A stretch of 64,000 nucleotides of DNA, from the NCBI GenBank assembly GCA_029224185.1, contig CM055196.1, forward strand, positions 24,266,673 to 24,330,672, given 5' to 3'. The translations under genes and the position numbers were made by a program. The stretch comes from Karalla daura. Taxonomy: Eukaryota > Chordata > Actinopteri > Chaetodontiformes > Leiognathidae. The notes under the pieces were generated by a model, which had not been told where the DNA came from, ran no database searches, and worked only from the letters and a program-made list of their open reading frames with translations. Shown piece by piece: positions 34,801 to 46,309 of this stretch (positions within the stretch are counted from its first letter, which is position 1; every line of letters begins with the position of its first letter).

Positions 34801-34949
34801 ACTTCATGGGCCAGCTCCTGGACTTTGAGCGCACGCTGGGCCTGAAGAGCCCGTGCGACAACCGCATCACGGCGCCGGCTCAGCAGCTGTACTTCACCAC
34901 GCCGACCAACCACAACGTGTTCCAGCTGGACCCGCTGGAGTCCACGTGA
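31855..34949 (+). CDS. dusp6: Dual specificity phosphatase 6 (MKP-3), ERK phosphatase; three coding exons
   Basis: Exons are 31855-32257, 32880-33314 and 34636-34949. Both introns (622 and 1321 bp) are GT-AG and phase 1, and together they give 383 aa; human DUSP6 has 381. The N-terminal rhodanese/CH2 domain (about residues 20-148) contains the ERK-docking motif LRRLKKGNLPVR with Arg65/Arg66. A Ser-rich linker follows, with proline-directed sites Ser160-Pro and Ser197-Pro. The phosphatase domain (about 205-350) has general acid Asp262 in ISDHWSQN and the signature HCLAGISRS with nucleophile Cys293 and Arg299, the same numbers as in human. The family dephosphorylates Thr and Tyr of ERK1/2 in the cytoplasm, as feedback on FGF/RTK signalling. 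The start is chosen because MLDKLKPV aligns with human MIDTLRPV; its Kozak context is weak (T at -3). The close DUSP7 and DUSP9 are less likely, since the linker and C-terminus match DUSP6. Coding exons are GC-rich, unlike the nearby transposon genes. Confidence 0.97.
33315..34635 (+). other. dusp6: dusp6 intron 2, non-repetitive
   Basis: This 1.3 kb intron is free of microsatellites. Its middle (33780-34290) is moderately GC-rich with no open frame of interest, so it could hold intronic regulatory DNA. That is only a suggestion from complexity. Confidence 0.5.
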
Positions 34950-36300
34950 GGCCCGCTGCAGCCGCTCCTCTGCTTGCTGGGGGGCTCGTGGGCCTCCTGA
35001 TGGAAACGTTGCAAACAGTTTCTTTTTTCCGCCGTGAGCCGGTGGACCGGGCTCTGGACGTTATGGACACAGTTGGTTTGAGGTGAGCGCGGCCAGTCAT
35101 CGAGGGCCGAGCCGCCCGACTGAGATGCAGCTGCTGCTGAATGACTGAGGAGAGACGGGACAGAAAAGAGAGTCATTTACAGAGTGCAGATACTTTCTTC
35201 TATCTTATATCACTGTCAGACTCCTGAGGGTCTTTTCTCTCTTTTTATCATTGTGTCTGAGGAAACGGCTGTGCGTTTTGCTTCAAAGCTCCTGGGCTGG
35301 TGTGCCAAAGAGACATGATTGTGAAAAATGGACAGATCAAAACATACAAATCCTTTTTTTAAAAAAAAAAATGTTGGTTTCGGGGTCTAGCACTGGTTCC
35401 CCCTGAGACGTCAAAGTGCACAGTCTCCTTTTGTCTTCTGTGAAGACTTGCCTGTGTGGGGTCCAAGCACCCCAGCTTTAAATGGCACACTGTATACTGG
35501 ACTCGATTTTACAGTCTTTTCAAACATTTATACGTTGTGTATATATCTTAATATAAAAGACAATACGGTAAAAGCCTTGCTCTAGCATATACCCTTTGCA
35601 ACAAGTGGGTACTGAAGATTCTCTTTGTTTCATATTCTACTTTTATCTAAGTAAACAAATTACATATTGATCAGTATGTTTAAGTTGATTATGCCAAAAA
35701 TCAAGTAGGCTTTCTAAGAATTGTGCAAAAATGTGTACATGTGTAATATATTTGATAATCGCTTTACGAGTGAATACAGTTGATGGGCCTTGTTTTTGCA
35801 CCCGCCCCCTCACAAATCAGTCACCTTGGTTGTTTGCCTTACGTTTGCGCTCAGAGGGTTCTGATTGTGCATTAGTCTTCAGAGAACTTCACTCTGCATC
35901 ACCCCAGAGGATCTTAAGTTTCAGTTTTAAAAAGTAATTTTCAATTTCCCAAAGAAAGAATCAGCGTATGTGTGTTTGAGTTTGGGCGGCCTACCTGTTA
36001 GCGTCTTGATCTCTGAAGGTTAATGTGAGTAATCCTGATCTGGGCACAAAGGGTAAAAGTCTCTGACATGTGGACAAAGTAGGAGGCTTTGTTCACCTCG
36101 CCTCTTCAGGGAAAAAACTCTGTGAAATGCAGTTTTTATTTGTCAAGACGAGAGATAAAGGGTTGCGTAGCCCCCTCTGCAGAGAAGGCCTCTGTCCAGA
36201 GGAAGCCATCTTGGTGACCTCTGCCAACCCCCTCCACGCTCCTCTCTTACGAATGTAAAGAAAAGATAAGTTATTAATAAATTGCTATTTTGTCTACAAC
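34950..36300 (+). other. dusp6: dusp6 3' UTR
   Basis: The 3' UTR runs from the TGA at 34947-34949 to a poly(A) signal near 36276. It is AT-rich and free of long microsatellites. TGTATATA at 35538-35545 matches the Pumilio element UGUANAUA, and ATTTA-containing AU-rich sequence lies just upstream (about 35525). From memory, human DUSP6 mRNA is short-lived and controlled through AU-rich and Pumilio elements, so these are plausible stability sites. The exact 3' end is inferred. Confidence 0.65.
36276..36281 (+). terminator. dusp6: Poly(A) signal AATAAA, probably for dusp6
   Basis: This is a canonical AATAAA about 1.33 kb after the dusp6 stop, followed within 40 bp by GT-rich sequence (36315-36328), as expected of a cleavage region. 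Confidence 0.6.
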
Positions 36301-36309
36301 TCTCTGCCT

Positions 36310-37049
36310 TCCGTGCTTGTGTTTTTCCATTCACACACTTGTTGGTGTTGTGTCTGTGTCCACAGTAACACATTTATGTAAGTGTCTCCTCGCCCGCAGT
36401 AAAGTGGAGTGTTGAGCAGGCGGCCGAGTCACGACAACCAAAACAGTCGCCTTGAATCATGAAGCTCTTCACAGAGCTCTCGCTATTCATTAACCGCAGC
36501 GCACGACACCATCACCATCGCTCTCACTCACACTTCCAGTTCAGAGCGAACATGTCCCGTCACATGACCCTTGCGTAACAAAGAGTCGCGTACACTCTGT
36601 CCCCTGCGACAATCATTCATGAAGTGCAAAACGCCACTCAGCAGGTACAGAGTGATTCCAGTCACAGAGCAAACAGCTCGACTGGTTTTTCCAGGTGCGA
36701 GGGCTTCAGGTTCATGCAAACACTCCCCTCCGGCACTTCCGCCCTCGGCACCCAGCCGTCAGAGGGGGCAGCGTGGACGTAGATCTGTGTTATTTGATCT
36801 GGAGCAGAGCAGCGTGTACCTGTAAAGAGAGGTGCAGCGTTTTGTTCTCACGCGAGCAGAGACTCGCCTCATGTCTGAGCAGAAACCTGCCTACTCAGTG
36901 TTTATACTCTACTGAGATGAACAAAGTGTCCCCAAGAATCAAAGTTAGAACACCAAGTCATCATTCGGCTATGACGAAGAGGCTCTGCGGGCTCCCATGC
37001 AGGGATTTGTGTCTGATTGGCTTTTGAAGTGTGCGTGTGTTTGAGTGTT

Positions 37050-37087
<38 letters not shown>

Positions 37088-40000
37088 AGCGCAGCATGTA
37101 TCTGAAGTTCTCAAACTAAGCTAAGAACATGAGTCAACACAAACAGCAGCTTCACCGTGATTTCTATGTTAGAATCTGGGAACACCTCTGCAACAAAAAC
37201 TGGAGAGTTTGATGAGAAAGATGAGACAATTAGTCACTTGAAACACACATGATATGAAATATTAGTGAGCAGAGCTTTTATCCCTCTTCTGCATCTATTT
37301 ATAGTTCATTTCGTCAACCACGGTGGTGTCACTGAAGCGGCTGCAGTCATAAACACAATCGGATCACTTTCTGTTTTCCTCCGACACCAGCAACTATCAA
37401 CTGCACATAGATTGGAAATGTTCCTGAACTTCAGCAAAACAGGAAGAGAAACAGTCTACACAAGTGTGCAAACAACAGAGAAGAGGGAAGATAAGATAAG
37501 AGAAGACAATCCTTTATCTTGAAGGAACTTTGCAATGGCAAAGCACAATGGAATGAGCACCAATAAAAAGCAAAGACAACAATACAGACACATTACTAGC
37601 AAAAAATGAAAGAATGACGCAACATTTGCACATGGAGAACTTGAAATTGTGTTGATTTTACACATAGGAACCTACTGCAGGGCTTAGTGTTTCAACATGC
37701 AGAACACAGAGCCATCACATACAGCGAACAGAGAGCCAGGGAGAAACCAAGATGCAGCACAAACACATCCTGTAAGACTAAAAGCACAAATAATTAGACG
37801 GTTAAAAGTACAGTAAGCAAACAAATCCACCGGAACAAAGGTGCCTGTGTGCCTTTCTTGGAAGCTCGTACTGGAAACACACTGTGGAAGAGTTGCAGTT
37901 GAACAAAGTGAGTGAATCATTGGCCACGTAACAAAGGGCTAAACCTGCACACTCATGTCCTGACGTAAATGATTTATAAAAAGACTGCTGCATCTCAGTG
38001 GCTGCCAGCACTCTCCCCTTTGCCCACTTTCCAGTTCAGGTGACATTTTCCATTTCCTGGGTAATCATTTCATAATAACGATGACTCCCACCATCCAGCT
38101 CTAACTGACATGTACATGCGGTGCTGGGCAGCGTTTGTTCGGGAGTTCTTGGGGAGTCTTTCTTTTCCACATCGTTCACAATGACTTGCATGAGCCCGGA
38201 CAGGAAACAGACAGGAGGAGCACTGTGATATCCATCTGCTGACGTACACAGAGCGATACAGAACATCTGCAATTTGTCTGAGTTTGATCGGATCAAAGGC
38301 AACATGTAAGTGAGAGCCAGACTCCAGCAGGATCGTCTGAGCAGGATGAAATTAAATGTCTTGGGCAAGGACACGGTAACGGATATGGACTGGCCGGCCG
38401 CTGCAGGGGATCAGACCCAGGGCCAGGTCTCCTCAGCCACCCGGATATCGTCCATCAAACCCAGAGACAACTATAGACCAGCCTGGGAAGCTCTTATTCT
38501 TAGAACGGGCCGCTGTGATGTCATGGCAGCTCCCACATTGACAGATCGGGTCGGGGGGGGGGGTATGTGTGGCACGCCAAGCAGCCCGGGGGCTCTCATG
38601 GCCGTTCTTCCTGTCTGCAGCTTGGCCTTTAGTGGTTTTAAAGCCTAGGATTAAAGGGCACAGGAAACTACCACAACTAATTTTAGCCTGGCATGTCGAT
38701 GGGCCTGGCAGACCCCCATCGGCACCTTCATCACAACAGCGCGGCGGCTCTGACAGGAGCGGCCATACAGGGATCTGGAGGCGCGCTCGGCAGGGTCACG
38801 GCGAGGCCTCGGCATGTGAACATGTGGTCAGATGACTGATACGCCCGGAGTTGGATGTACAGTAGTGAGGAGATAAGCAGGCGTTTGGGGTAAAAATAGC
38901 AACACATTGAAAAATGGGAAGGTCTGAAGGCTGCAGGTGAAGCTGAGGAGAGGAAATACGAGCCCGGTCCGAAGCCAACCAGACGGCAAATTGTAAATAA
39001 TAAATAGCACAAATGCTTCATTCATGTTATCATCCAACCCATGGTCACACGTGATTCATTTTCTGGTGAATTGTATTGTGGGTAAAACTAAACCAGGTTA
39101 AACGTTGTCGACACTGTTTTCGCTGGTACTTTGGTTATGAAATCTTTCGCTGCAGCGTCATTTTAATCTGAGATGCCCAGGACAAGGTGACGCGGTTCAG
39201 GAGAGATAAGTCTCTCTGCAACTGGAGGAAGGTGGAGTGGTTGGATACAGCAAACATAATCCAGACGGCAAACAGGTTGATCGATTCCTAAATCTGATCA
39301 CTCCTTTTGTTCAGAGTCAACCAAAATGTGATTTATTTCACATTATGCACATGTTGGGCATGTTGGCTTTTTGTGCATGTCTTTTGGATTTTAAGATGTC
39401 AGTTAATATGAGTAGTTTCATTCCGAAGCCGAACGGTGCAATAGATGAAACACGACCAATCCGTAGTCACATCCTGCTCGCCTGTTTGATTCAGTAGTAT
39501 GAGGATATCTTTCTCTTTTCTGAATATGCTGTAATGCCAGAAATTCACCATCAAACACTTCCCATACTGAGGACGGTCATCTGTGAGGTACTTTGGGGTT
39601 GTGCCACAGCAGCTGAAGCTCGGGAAGGTATGGCAGTCACAGATGGTTGCATGCAAAGGAGGACGTGAACCCGGAGCGTCAGTGCTGCTCGCTTCTCTGC
39701 ATGATTCATCAGAGGAAGCTGCCTCGTCCCCACTTTTAAGGCTAAGTAAAGACATGACAGACAGGCAAGTCATGCAAAGCAATTAATTACAGCTCCACTG
39801 GACTGAGAGTTTAATATCTCCTGCATGTGATTAATAAGTGATGCACTGCTTCTCCTAACACGTGTTCACTCACTTTTTTTTTGTTGTGCAAACTTCACCA
39901 GAACTTTTTTTTAACCTCCCACACACACGTTTGCCGTAAGTTGGTGGGAAAAAAAAATCAGCCAAGTACAAGTGAGCTCCAGATATCACCAGGCTCAACC

Positions 40001-40270
40001 CAACTGCTTGTTTGGCCAAATGGTGCAGTGTTTGTGGCAGGCTCACTACTCCAGGTGCTCGCTAACAACACCACCCTCCAGGTGGAGCAGGACCTTGGTG
40101 TGGGGGGGGTGAAACCAGCAGCCGGACCAGTAACCAGTAAAAAACACTGGATGAAGACCACGTCTATGAAATTTGTCTTGACACATGCTGCAAAGTCACA
40201 TCCCAGAGTGTTGAAAATGCCACATCCGGTGGAGTGATTGTGGACGTGATGTGCAGCTGTGGGGGGTGGA
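36310..40270. other. Intergenic downstream of dusp6, no gene seen
   Basis: Contains a TG repeat (37025-37087) and the LINE fragment at 37488. The 38320-38460 stretch (TCTTGGGCAAGGACAC and following) vaguely resembles another fish repeat. I see no coding exon. Confidence 0.5.
37488..37625 (-). mobile_element. LINE 3'-end fragment, minus strand
   Basis: The + strand reads AAGATAAGATAAG, then CCTTTATCTTGAAGGAA and CAATAAAAAGCAAAGACAAC. This is the reverse complement of the common fish non-LTR retrotransposon tail that ends in TCTTATC repeats. It is 5'-truncated, as is usual for such insertions. Confidence 0.5.
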
Positions 40271-40273
40271 GGC

Positions 40274-40655
40274 TGTGTGTGTGTGTGTGTGTATGTGTGT
40301 GTGTGTGTGTGTGTGTGGGTGGGGGGGTAGGGAGCTGCTGCCCCACTTCCCACTCACTTTTTGGCCATGGAAATAAAAGCCAAGAGGTCTGTGGGGCTAA
40401 ACTTGGCGCGGCTGCTAATCCTCTGCTAACGGTTCCTGTCCCTCCTACCCTGGAGCGACAGCGTGTTGACAGCAGCCTCCTCCCCCCTCCTCCCCCCTCC
40501 TCCCCTCTCCACCACCCCCTCCCTCCATCAGCTCCCCCTGTACCCCCCAACGTCCCCCCGCCCACCTGTCTCATGTCACATTGCTTCACCCTCATCCACT
40601 CCAGCAATTTCCTGTTGCCCTCGCAGATCGTGTTACAAGTTCCAAAATTGCAAAG

Positions 40656-40739
<84 letters not shown>

Positions 40740-40862
40740 ATCTCACTCATCTCACTCTTAAAACACCTAGACACTCACACACACTCGCTCTTGCATGACA
40801 GCCATGCTATCATTTTCACCGCCGGTCCTCACAATCTCATCATTTACACCACCAGCCTGTCC

Positions 40863-40916
<54 letters not shown>

Positions 40917-41114
40917 CACACTCACTCTCTCTCCACCCAACCCTACCTCTCCCGCTTTCTGACCAGATTAATAATCCGGCTCAGGGAACGGGCTGTGACC
41001 AAAACCTTGTCGGAAGCAACAGATGGACCAGCTCACAAAAAAAACAACAAAACTCCCAAAACACTTCCTGTCGGTGGATTTGCACGCACGCACTCACACA
41101 CAGTCACACACACA

Positions 41115-41183
<69 letters not shown>

Positions 41184-41511
41184 TTCATGTTGACAGTTTT
41201 GTTAAGTCATGGAAGCATCTCTAACTTGCCTCCCTTTTCTTTTTTGTGTGTGGGTGTGTGTGTGTCTGTTTCCCGATGAGACTTGGTGCCATTGCAGTCA
41301 TGTGTTGAGGTGTCTGTGCCTCTGCTGTGGGTGAGAGGACATGGGGGGGGGGGTGTCTGTGTGTGTGAGTGTGAGTGTGTGTATGTCGGAGAGAGAAAGT
41401 TGTAAAGATCTAAGTTCTGGCAGCGTGTAAATCTTCTGACTGAGGAGCAGTCTCTAATTAAAAATCCTATTAGACTGTCTCCACACAGCTGAGGACAGGG
41501 GATGAGTGTGT

Positions 41512-41556
<45 letters not shown>
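40274..41556. repeat. Microsatellite cluster: TG, CA, CT, CA, G-run and TG arrays within 1.3 kb
   Basis: Arrays are at 40275-40318 (TG), 40656-40738 (CA), 40865-40913 (CT), 41096-41180 (CA), 41342-41353 (G-run) and 41505-41555 (TG). A C-rich tract (40480-40560) lies between them. Histidine/threonine-rich ORFs here are artefacts. Confidence 0.95.
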
Positions 41557-42070
41557 TAACTTTAGTTTGTGTCTAATCAGTTTTGCAAAAGTACCTTTTC
41601 GGAATTTACATCCTTTGAATAGATCATGTATCAATTTGAAGAAGAGACATATAAATCTTTCTGAAATCTGACACCATCACTACTTTTGATGTGTTTTTGT
41701 ACATAATTCTAGTTTTTCTGACAAGGACTTGTTTCCTGTTAGATGTTGGAACCATGGCTGCGGTCCGTTCAGGTTTGGGAAGAGAATCCACTCAGCTCAG
41801 GTTGAGGAAATATGTTTGGGCTTAAAATACCTGTTTTGGTTGTCACAAACAAGACTCCAACAGCGCTCTGCTGCTTCTCTGTCATCACGCCTCGCTGTCA
41901 CACCAACATGCCTCCCTCCTCCTCCTCCTCCTCCTGAGGAGGAAGACTTAGCTCACGCGTACCCAAACTATACGACCCTTTGATATGACACCTCCAAAAC
42001 GTGCAAAGTCAGCCTCGAAATATGAAGTTTTGAGAAAAGCAAAAGATTTCTATTCTGGTGCGACAGCTGC
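41557..42070. other. Intergenic, no gene seen
   Basis: Contains a short TCC run (41913-41935). Nothing else is recognised. Confidence 0.5.
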
Positions 42071-42337
<267 letters not shown>

Positions 42338-43763
42338 AAGCATGAATCACATTCGGTTTGAAGACCGGTGGGTAGAGAATGAGTGTCCACATCAGTGTGT
42401 GAGAACAAACATGTATGTAGGTTTCATTAACATGCTTCTGTTCTGTTAAAACCATCACTTGTGTAGCTGGGACCTCTGATCCCGCCCACGGCCGCTGGAA
42501 TCCTGGAAAGGAATGTCTGGAGTAGGGGGAACTTCAGAATGAAGTGCTTTGTTTTGGGACTGAGTCTGTGTGTGTGTGTGTGTGAGAGTGTGTGTGTGTG
42601 TGTGTTTTCAGCATAATACACTGTTGTCTGTCATGTTCAGCCCACGCAGTTTCCACAGCAGGACAGTTGGTTTTCCCCAACGTGATCACAAGTGTTCCTT
42701 AGCCCCGGCAAACACATTCCTGGAGATGTTTGGAAACTCCTCCTGCAGGGAATTATGTGCAACCGGAAGCAGGGATCAATATTTCTAGAGATATCCGTAC
42801 TAAAATATCCTCCCATCACGACACAGGGTTTCAGGGAAGCTTCCGTTCCAGCTGTGGAGGCGTCGAGTTATTCAGTAGCGACTTGTTTTACAGTTTTCAG
42901 CTCAAAGACATCAACGTGGATCTTGTTGAATATCATAACATGATGGGAACGTTGGCACATTCGATCTGATGAAATGACAGTGTCTTTGCTCAGTCTCCGA
43001 GTCCTCCTCTGAGTCTGGCTTCAACATATCAGACTGGATGTGGATGCATGGCCTCATAGCTGCAGCACAGCTCCTGTTAGAGTTGTGGTGTTGGGATGAC
43101 TGTGGTTGTGTTGTCTCTCTGCAGACTGCGACTCCCCATCAAATCCACCCAAATGTCACCTCATGAGCTTTGCTGCCGCCGACAGAAATAGTTCGACCGT
43201 TCCTATCTCTTGAATTGCCCCCCCCCACCCCCTCCCCCAACCCCCCCCCCCCCAGCCTCACCAGCCATCTCCCACTGCGATCCATGTGCGGATCTGATGG
43301 ATTTGCAGGGTGCTGATGCAGCCGGCTGTTGAGCGCTGCACGTGCTCCTGTGAGCTGTCCCAGATACGAGCAAAGCAATGGGGGAAACATCCGATTTCCA
43401 TGCTTTATATCATAATAGGCTTTTACCATTACAGGCATCCAGGCGGGACGAGCTGGGAGCGGCTGATGGCTGGAAAAACCTTTTTTTCTGACGGAGAAAA
43501 CAACAAACCTCCCGGATCGTCACATTTCAGTTATTTCACGCCTGTACGCACGGATGTGATGAAGCCAAAAAACACAATGTGTAGCAAGCTTGAGGAACGT
43601 TCTATCATTTACAAAAATAACTGTGATTAATGGATCACATCATGTTGAGTATTCTGTCGGATGATCTCTGTGGACCACCAGCAGCTGAGGAATCACACAC
43701 GTTTTCATTTGTTTAACTTGTAACCCTGAAGTGGTGTTTGAGACCTGTTGAACCCCTTCATAG
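42338..43763. other. Intergenic, no gene seen
   Basis: Contains a TG repeat (42566-42605) and a nearly pure C tract (43218-43253). No coding exon is recognised. Confidence 0.5.
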
Positions 43764-43950
<187 letters not shown>

Positions 43951-44899
43951 GATCTGCGTTTAAGAGGACACACTGCACCTGTCCTTGTATCCAACACTTT
44001 TAGATCCTTAGATAAAAAAATATTTTCAACATGGCAACAGCAAACAGAGAGTGCAAGACATTTTGTCTTGTAGGAATCTATGCTATGTTTGTGCTTATTA
44101 GCTGTGTTAAACTTCCAAGAACCCAAAATCTTAAGAATTCTGGTGAAATACATGTTGAGTATCAATAATATATAAATACTAATATCAAGAACAAAAGCTG
44201 CTGTGCTATATAATATGCTGTGGTACAGGATGATAATCACTTCATAATAATAAATCATGTAACCACAGAACGATCCTTTCATGGATGTACGGTTGCCAAG
44301 GCAACGTGACCAGGAAAGCTCTGAAGGCTGGACTGTCCCATTTAGCAGCAGTCGGTGGGTCTTCAGACGAGCCGCTCAGACCAGGAGGCTGAGGCTCTGA
44401 AGGACGCAGACCGTGAGCAGAGACGAGGACGTGTTGAACACTGCAGAAACAAAACATGTCCAACACAACAGCACAGGCACAGACCAAAGGCTACACTGGT
44501 AGTCACTTGTTGTGCACTGTGACTAAACATTTCTTATAGCTTAACGTAGTTTTTTTTCCATTACACAATGTTGAATCTGTGACCAGCCACTTGTATGAGT
44601 ATGTCAAGAAAGATCCAACTCTAGAAAGTATAGAACTGATTTCCTGGAGCTGTAGCAGCACACTGACCTGTTGGACTGGGCCAGCTGGGCTGCAACTCAC
44701 TGTAACCCACTTCTTTTAAGATATCTGTGAGTCAGACTGCAGACTTACGAAATCGTGCTTTAAAAAAAAAAGAAAAAAGAAACTATCTTTGGCTCCTTTA
44801 TAAGTCAACATGTCCTTCAACCCACACAGCATCTACCTGAAGTGACCACGAGATCTTTCTATTATTGCTCTGGCGGACAAAAGAGATTGAGGGAATAAG

Positions 44900-44936
<37 letters not shown>

Positions 44937-45115
44937 GCAGGAAAGAGAAGAGGTGGTTGACAAAAGCCGATCTCTAACGGCTGTGAATCATTCGTGCTGT
45001 CTCCATCGAGCCCACGCAGCCAACTCCAAAGGAGTATAAATAGTCATTATCTTCTAAAAGCCGTTTTAAAAAAAGACAAAATGGGAGAAACAAGGCGAGC
45101 GAACATCACAGCCTG

Positions 45116-45117
<2 letters not shown>
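43951..45117. other. Intergenic, no gene seen
   Basis: AT-rich at 43990-44260, with a GA repeat at 44903-44934. Nothing else is recognised. Confidence 0.5.

Positions 45118-45158
<41 letters not shown>
45118..45158 (+). repeat. (CA)n microsatellite
   Basis: About 20 CA units. Confidence 0.95.
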
Positions 45159-45161
<3 letters not shown>

Positions 45162-45344
45162 GAGACCTGTGATCAGGCCCACTCCACTGATGCTGAGGGC
45201 TTTGTTTTCACCGTGTCGTCTCTCGGTCTCATTTACACGTTGAGCGCGGAGTCGGTCGCGTCCCAGCAGCTGTCACACATCAACAACCCAACCACTTGTA
45301 GCTGACGCTGCTCGCTCTCTGCCTCGCTGCTTTGCTCCTCCAGA

Positions 45345-45650
45345 CGGCTTCTCCTGCACGTCGACTGGGCTCAGTAGTGGTCTCATAATGTGAAGGCAGA
45401 GAAAACACCCTGGGCAGGTCTCCTGTCTGTCATATCCACTCTCACTGTCACACCCTGGTCTCCAGGTGACTGATGTGTGTGTTTTCAGACTGTGGGAGAA
45501 CACTGCATCACTCAGCTCATGCAGACACAGAGAAAACATGCAGACTACACTCAGCTCTGCTCCTAACTCTACCTTCAGTCTGGCTCAGGAGTTGAACCCT
45601 GGCGAATGGTGAATGTGCTAACCACAGATCCACCGTGTCACCTGCACACA
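45345..45650 (-). repeat. Teleost-wide dispersed repeat with a tRNA-like head, minus strand
   Basis: Read on the - strand it begins GACACGGTGGATCTGTGGTTAGCAC and continues with GGGTTCAACTCCTG. It then reads GTCTGCATGTTTTCTCTGTG, CCCACAGTCTGAAAACA, and finally GACCTGCCCAGGGTGTTTTC. The order and wording match a very common fish repeat. I do not recall its formal class, and the copy is diverged. Confidence 0.65.
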
Positions 45651-45749
45651 TGACTTTGAATGGCGGGAAATGGCACAGAGGCATATCTTGAACAGCTGCA
45701 TTCATAAATGACATTTTTCTGATATGTTTATAAGATGTGTCCCCTATGA

Positions 45750-45751
45750 GA

Positions 45752-45814
<63 letters not shown>
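45750..45814 (+). repeat. (CA)n microsatellite
   Basis: About 32 perfect CA units. Confidence 0.95.
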
Positions 45815-45819
<5 letters not shown>

Positions 45820-46240
45820 TGCATACGTGTGCAAACAGTAGCTGCAGATGTCCACCTTCAGAATAAATTATGCTTAATTATTGTTGGGATTAAACCTGAC
45901 ACCACTAGTTACAAGCCTGGTTCTATTTCTATTCTACATTCTATTTTCTACATTCTACATTATCTATTCTCAATTCTCAATTAATTTAAAGCGTCAGTTC
46001 TCACAGTATTATCTCGAGATACTTTACAGTAAGAAATGGTCTTTAATAAGCAGAAACAGAGCCTAATGACTCTCACCCTCTCTACCTGATCTACTTTCAT
46101 GTCCTTCTATGTGATGATGTCATAGATGGAAAACATTGCCTGTTTTTTCTTTAAGAGCATGAGCCTAATCTCCATGGCCTTGAACTCTTTCTTTGGAGAG
46201 AAGAACATCTTTTATGCGAATCAGTGAACCTGCATTCCTC

Positions 46241-46241
<1 letters not shown>

Positions 46242-46302
<61 letters not shown>
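46242..46302 (+). repeat. (TG)n microsatellite
   Basis: About 30 TG units. Confidence 0.95.
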
Positions 46303-46303
<1 letters not shown>

Positions 46304-46309
46304 GCTCTC

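Noticed and set aside
31855..34949. Identity as dusp7 or dusp9
   Set aside because: The linker, the C-terminus (QQLYFTTPTNHNVFQLDPLEST region) and the identical active-site numbering fit DUSP6 better.
40164..41279. Long ORFs rich in His-Thr or Val-Cys
   Set aside because: They are translations of CA/TG arrays; similar ones occur at every CA/TG array in the window.
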